Shown piece after piece: positions 59,110-64,000 of a stretch of 64,000 nucleotides of DNA. The notes below the pieces were generated by a model. It worked only from the letters and a program-made list of their open reading frames with translations. It was not told the origin of the DNA and did not search any database. The stretch's first letter is position 1. Every line of letters begins with the position of its first letter. Location: NCBI GenBank assembly GCA_036346275.1, contig CM070711.1, positions 52,639,435 to 52,703,434 of the forward strand, in the 5' to 3' direction. This DNA comes from Otatea glauca (taxonomy: Eukaryota; Streptophyta; Magnoliopsida; Poales; Poaceae). The translations under genes were made by a program, and so were the position numbers.

Positions 59110-61219
59110 TCACTCTGGAGCTACCACAATCTCACCACTCTTGGAGCCGCGCACAATGGTAGGAGGATGCGCCCGAGCGTGCTCCAAGAGATCAAATCTT
59201 AGACCTTGATTGAATCTACTAATCTTGGATTGGTCTAGAATAAGATTGAGCTTCTTCTTGCCTCCAACAAACTTCTCGAGAGTGCTCATAAGATACTGGC
59301 AATCTCGAAAGAAAGAGGCACAAGAAGAGCAGGGAGAAGAAGAAGAAGAACCGAGAAAGATGAGCTCTCTCAACACGTGCATTTTCTCCTCAAAGACGGC
59401 TGCCTCAATCTTGAGGGCCTCACAAGAAACACAAGACGCATTTCTAATTCTATGGGCTTGGTCTTCTAATTTCTTCCTAAGCTCGACATGGATTTTATCC
59501 AAGCCCCCCTCAATCACAGAACATCGCAAGCAACTTTCTTGTGACTTATCTAGTAAGTCCTTACCAAGTTTTGCACACTTGACATTTAAGGATTCATTGT
59601 CAAGTTTTAGTTGCCTATAGCCCTCACATGAGCTGACTGGTTCCTTAGAAGCATGCATTTCAAGTTCATCGTTTCTAGAAGAAAGCTTCCTAAGGTGATC
59701 GCTCATGGCATCAATTTCGGCAAGCAATTTAGGGCAATTAGCACAAGAAGGAGTAGAGTGAGCATGAAGAAAACTAGCATCTCTGTAATGAGTATCACAG
59801 CATTTATTGCTAGCATTCTTCAACCTAAGACTATCTAGTTCAGACAACACACTATCATGCATAGTCCTTAGATTCTCTAACTCCACAAGCAAAGCATCAC
59901 ACAAAGTACAGTCATCAGTGACTCGGGAGGGAGAAGATCTAAGTGAAGCTAACTCCCGAGTCAAGGTACCTACTTCCTTTTCTAACTCCAGAACACCTCG
60001 ACCTAGCCTTAGCATGAAACTTGCCTAATTTACGTAGCGACATTTAACTCGTCGTAGGTGGGTACCTCATCCGTGTCATTTGTCACTCGGAGTCGCTTAC
60101 TTCAATGGCGCCGCCATGAAGCACATCTTGGGAGAAGTCATCTTTGCCCTTCACCTTCTCTTGCGGATCGTCCTCGCTTGCATCACTCCAGTTCTCCGTG
60201 TCGAGAGCTCGATGTCGTCGGTCTGGCGAGGACCGGTGAAAGAGCTTCTTATTCTTGGCAAAGTTGCGGTACTTCTTCTTCGCGCTCACGAGCCGGGCCT
60301 TCTTGTTGCGGTTCATGTCGGTGTGGTCGTTCTTGCCCGAACCGCCTTGTTCGTTTTGCCCTTCTCGGCTTGGGACGGTTTGCTCGAATGTGGTTGGGGC
60401 CACCACACTCAAAGCAGTGATCATCCCACCTCTCTTCTCTCTCTCACTCTCTTGTATGCATATGAAAATTTACGAGCAAGAAGAGCAAGCTCATTTTTCG
60501 AAATTTTTCCAGCTTGGTCATCGCTTAGCTCGCAAAGGGCGAGAGAGAGAAACCAATGTAAGAATCGAAAGAGAGGATCCAATGGGATCGGTGACCAAAG
60601 CCATCGATCGAGATTTCGTCTTCCGCGAGACGACGTCGATCTCATGAGTCTTGAGGCGAGAATAAAGCCCGTCAAGAGTCAAGGTCAGCAGTCGGTGGTG
60701 TCCTTGATGGTGGTCACCTTCATCTCCCAAACACGAAGATCGGCGCGGTCAAGAAATGTCGAGCATTATCCGAGTCGAGGTATATGCAACCGATCGCTCG
60801 GAGGTTGCTCAAAATCTTCAGAACCGACCAAAGCACTCGTCAAGACTCTCACCGCGTGTTGTTCAAACTTGTTGAACTCACGCTTGAATTAATCTGTCGA
60901 ACCGTCTTGATTTGGGTAGTGCCCTTATGGTAAGCATCGAGGGTCACCCAAATCTCATGAGCGAACGAAGGTGAGAAATCCTATCGTACTCACTGCGACT
61001 AAGGCCTCAGATGAGGATGTTCCTTGCCTTAGCATTTGCCTCAACATCACCATATTGCCGGCCGTGGCGTTCTCATCGGCAGGAACCTCAAGCGGAGCTT
61101 CACCTTACGCCATATCAGAAACCACAGGCGAGTGATGTACAACTCCATCCGAGATTTCCAAAAAGAAAGTCAACTCCAGAGAAAATAGGAGGCTTGGTGG
61201 AATACTTGTCCATCGCCAT
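59110..61219 (-). pseudogene. E4 gag with coiled-coil extension, frameshifted
   Basis: Start MAMDKYSTKPPIFSGVDF at 61219, just inside the primer site. The frame is lost at a T-run one base short before FWKSRMELYI. Further on come KISKNELALLARKFSYAYKR (near 60500) and a zinc knuckle CFECGGPNHIRANRP (near 60380-60412) whose last Cys reads Arg. A 301-residue open stretch (60015-59110) follows with heptad-like Leu spacing (LELEKEVGTLTRELASL) and several CxxC-like pairs. Such coiled-coil gag tails are known in SIRE/Maximus elements. Confidence 0.82.
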
Positions 61220-61258
61220 GGCTCTTGAGACCGGTCAAGATCTAGAAAGAGCAGAACC

Positions 61259-61271
61259 GGCTCTGATACCA
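61259..61271 (-). promoter_or_regulatory. E4 primer-binding site (initiator Met tRNA type)
   Basis: Minus strand TGGTATCAGAGCC, 2 bp from the LTR, the standard plant Copia primer site. Confidence 0.93.
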
Positions 61272-61273
61272 AT

Positions 61274-63547
61274 TGAAAGATCGAAAAAGGCGACTAGAGG
61301 GGGTGAATAGGAGCCAAATAAAATTTTCGAATAAACTCTCCCCCTAAAATTCAAACCACCAAAAGACCAGAAAGAAACTGCACTGGTCGGGTATTTCTGG
61401 TCGGATGAACAGTACCCCCGACCTACAGAGGTCGGATGAGCGATACTCCCGACACAAGTGGTCGGATGAACAGTACTTGGGTGAATAGTGTTCGGGTGAA
61501 CAGTACCCCCGACCAGATGAACAGCACCCGACCTCGGAGGTCGGATGAACAGTACTCGGGTGAATAGAAAAATCAGCACGATCTCAAAAACAGAAATCGA
61601 TGTAACTTTTGATCGGCTGATCCAAAAACAGTGAAAATTGGTGTGCACCTCCCAAAGGATGTCAGGAACCTATTTCAATCAACAATCGAAGGAATTAATA
61701 CCAAGGTTCCGTCCTTTTCAGTTTAACAAATGCAACACCAAAAACAGAGTCACGAACACAGACTTCACCCGTAACTTGCTGGTGGGAGTTGATAGTCAGA
61801 ATATCCTTGGATGACTCTCCACAAATCACAGCAAGTAAGTACACGAAGAAACAACCCTTCAAACAAATAGAAACACCATCTGAAAACTAGGCACAGAAAT
61901 TGGTTTCTTGCAAAACTGAATAGAAGAGGTTGTAGATTGCCTAGATGATTGGGATATGATCTATAGGAGATTCATCCAACAATCTTTCATCCTTGGCAAC
62001 AAGAACCAGAAGCCAATCAAGACTAAATAACTGCAAGTCACACGTTTACGCACTTTAAGAACACACAGATTTACAACTTGCAACAAGAACGTAAGGATTG
62101 CCTAAAAGATTGAAAGCACCGAATCCAGAGAAGAGTTCATCAATCATGAATTTCAACAAAGACTCAATAGCATGTAGAAGGAGATGAGGCAAATCCAAAT
62201 TACGTAAAGTAAATCGCAAGAAGGTAAATCGAATTTATATAATGTAATTCAAGTGCGTAATGTAAATACGTAAGAGAAATGAAACAAGAATATAAATGAA
62301 GAACATTTCATTTACGGAAGGGAGGTTTACAAAGCCTCACAACAAAGTGGGCAAAGCTCAAATGAGCAAGCAAAAACCTCGAACCTTCAAAGAGGGAGGC
62401 TGCCCTACCCTCTATTTATAGTGACACAGGATCAATTCCCACCTTTGGATGTCTGCTTCAATCCTAAGCCAACATCCAAGAGCCGGATTTGATCCTTACA
62501 TCATCACTCTCAACAACTCTCAACTACTCACGTACACTTTCCTCACTGCTCACCCCCAAGGAGACACCCCTCCCTGTCTATTCATAGCAGGCTTGGAACA
62601 CCTACCACCCTTGGATGAGCCTCTAAACCTAGAGCACTCCATCAAGGACTGAGATTTTACCCACTCACAAAGCTATGCATGGGCTCACCCAAACCCAACA
62701 ACACAACGGGTTTTGCATGCTTTTCAACTCACACTAACTTGACCGCTACTCTATCTTCCCGACCGTGATCCAACGGTCCTCCTAGATCGAGCGGCTCCAA
62801 GTTAGCATCTCATCCATTCCTTTGTCTTCTCGGCTTGCGGCTACTCCACGGCCTCGGTCATCTTTGGCGACACCTTGATCATCCGGACCTCGGCTCTCCC
62901 GGCCTAGTCCCGATCCCTTCGCCCACCATGACCTAGCTCCAAAGTCCTACAACCATCATAGACAAGGAAACCACATCACATAGCAAGGTCCAACAACACA
63001 TATCCATCTCAACAGAAAGATATACACTACGCTGACCAGCATAACCCCGACCACACGTGGTCTGACCACTGGTCTCCATCCCGACCAACCATGGTCTGAC
63101 CACTGGTCTCCATCCCGACCACTCAAGGTCGGACGACCCAACCACTCGGGGTCGGACGACTGGTCTCCGACCACCACACCCGGACTCTCGGGTCGGACGA
63201 CCGACCACTCGGGGTCGGACGACCGGTCTCTAACAGCCAAAGCCCGACCACTCGGGTCGGACGACCCGACCACTCGGGGTCGGACGGTGGTCTCCGACCA
63301 CCACGACCTGCACCTCTCGGGTCGGACGACCGACCACTCGGGGTCGACGACGGTGTCTCAAACTACCAAAGCCCGACCACTCGGGTCGGACGACCCGACC
63401 ACTGGGTCGGACGGTGGTCTCCAACCAAGAACTCAAATTGCTCTAGCTCGAAAAACAATCCAAATCAAACTCAAACTTGAGCACACCTTGCTCAAATAAA
63501 GTCAAATACTCATCACAAACATGGATGGACCTCCACATGGTCCTTCA
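61274..63547 (-). repeat. E4 5' LTR (right)
   Basis: 2274 bp with the same ends, TATA box and repeat blocks as the left LTR. It is shorter mainly through many one-base losses and a compressed 67-bp array (about 63110-63430). Confidence 0.95.
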
Positions 63548-63640
63548 ATCTCCTCCTTGATGAGTATATTGACAAACCACACAAAAGGCATAAATTTGAG
63601 TTTGAATGAGAGAAGAAGAAAGCAATTTGAGTTTGAATGA
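63548..63640 (-). mobile_element. second E4-family internal end abutting the right LTR
   Basis: Sequence right of the 5' LTR (TCCTTGATGAGTATATTGAC and on through AGAGAAGAAGAAAGCAATTTG) matches the internal sequence beside the left LTR at 53481-53560, including the purine tract with one change. The right LTR therefore also serves as the 3' LTR of another, truncated copy. Confidence 0.88.
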
Positions 63641-64000
63641 TTTTGGCGCAAATTCGGGCTCACGAAGCGAATTTGGTGTTAATGTAATTGCCGCTTTGAG
63701 AAGCGTGTTTGTGTGAGTGAAAAAACCCGTTAAGAATGTTGGGTTTCGGGTTAGCCCATGTAAGAGTGGATAATATCCACTTGTGTGTCCAGATCTAGGG
63801 TTAGGGTTACCTCCACTATATAAAGAATGTAGTGGGAGGTGAGGCTTGAAGTTCCAAGACTCTAGATTAGGGTTTCCACAAGATTTTGTGTTCTTGTGTG
63901 GTCCGTGTGCTCCTTAGGAGTTTTGCTCTCAGGTGAGAAATTTTGTAAAACTCTCTTCATGATCTAAATGTAAATTATCTCTTTGTTCAAGCGTTTGCTT
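63641..64000 (+). mobile_element. partial LTR-like sequence, SIRE-type, plus orientation
   Basis: Contains a TATA box (CACTATATAAAGAATG near 63813), repeated gene-leader wording (TAGGGTTAGGGTTACC) and no coding frame. It resembles 35060-36300 in wording. It interrupts the tandem E4 internal end and runs off the window. Confidence 0.5.

Larger units (their letters stand above)
51157..63547 (-). mobile_element. E4: SIRE/Maximus-type Ty1/Copia retrotransposon
   Basis: LTRs 51157-53480 and 61274-63547 (2324 and 2274 bp) have TG...CA ends. The initiator-Met primer site next to the right LTR and a purine tract next to the left LTR give minus orientation. Internal order is gag, PR, INT, RT, RNase H, then about 1.9 kb without recognised genes. 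Long LTRs, Copia order, a long coiled-coil gag and a long post-pol segment fit the SIRE/Maximus lineage. There is no matching target duplication, because another internal end follows the right LTR. Pol is interrupted by many one- or two-base shifts. Confidence 0.93.

Noticed and set aside
1..64000. tRNA, rRNA, origins or bacterial-type operons
   Set aside because: No cloverleaf with A/B boxes, rRNA core or operon-like gene spacing was found; tRNA-like words are retrotransposon primer sites only.

Overview
This window is plant nuclear DNA, most probably from a grass (Poaceae). Three things support this: one spliced CYP72A-type cytochrome P450 gene with GC-rich exons, grass-style LTR retrotransposons with very long LTRs, and MULE and Stowaway-like remnants. 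I cannot name the species. Only one host gene is supported. Nearly everything else is nested transposable elements, most of them with broken reading frames.

Layout. 1-1000: 3' end of a decayed Ty3/Gypsy pol on the minus strand, with a 197-bp tandem repeat downstream of it. 2872-4740: minus-strand remnants of a GRF zinc-finger gene and a MULE transposase. 5944-7015: two diverged direct repeats of about 280 bp. 7373-11715: a short plus-strand Ty1/Copia element lacking gag, about 530 bp upstream of the P450 start codon. 12244-15441: the P450 gene, five exons, with a MITE-like inverted-repeat element in intron 1 and a 1-bp deletion in an A-run of exon 2. 16474-28284 ('E1', plus strand, target duplication GATAG) and 37755-50145 ('E2', minus strand, target duplication TTCCT): two related Tat-lineage Ty3/Gypsy elements facing each other. 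Between them lie 30096-32847 ('E3', a non-coding LTR element in minus orientation), a long AT-rich tract that may be a large-LTR remnant, a SIRE-like LTR fragment and a Stowaway-type MITE. 50715-51156: tandem repeats of about 168 bp. 51157-63547 ('E4', minus strand): a SIRE/Maximus-type Ty1/Copia element with LTRs of about 2.3 kb, followed by a second partial internal end, so it is part of a tandem LTR structure.

The most interesting content is in E1 and E2. Each carries, between pol and the 3' LTR and on the strand opposite gag-pol, a long gene for a plant mobile domain (PMD, 'aminotransferase-like') protein with a charged C-terminal tail. Both copies are decayed, but they align from start to stop, share GT-AG intron positions and have a second exon of exactly 154 nt in both. 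Next to the polypurine tract of each element is a 32-nt near-palindrome at the same distance from the LTR, placed between the antisense gene and the LTR. This looks like a retained second gene on the opposite strand of a retrotransposon, not chance antisense ORFs.

Several breaks in conserved frames (P450 exon 2, E4 protease, E4 gag start) are single-base losses in homopolymers, and paired LTR copies differ by many one-base losses. Some 'pseudogene' calls may therefore be sequence error. Boundaries were read by eye; splice sites and domain limits are estimates unless terminal motifs are cited.
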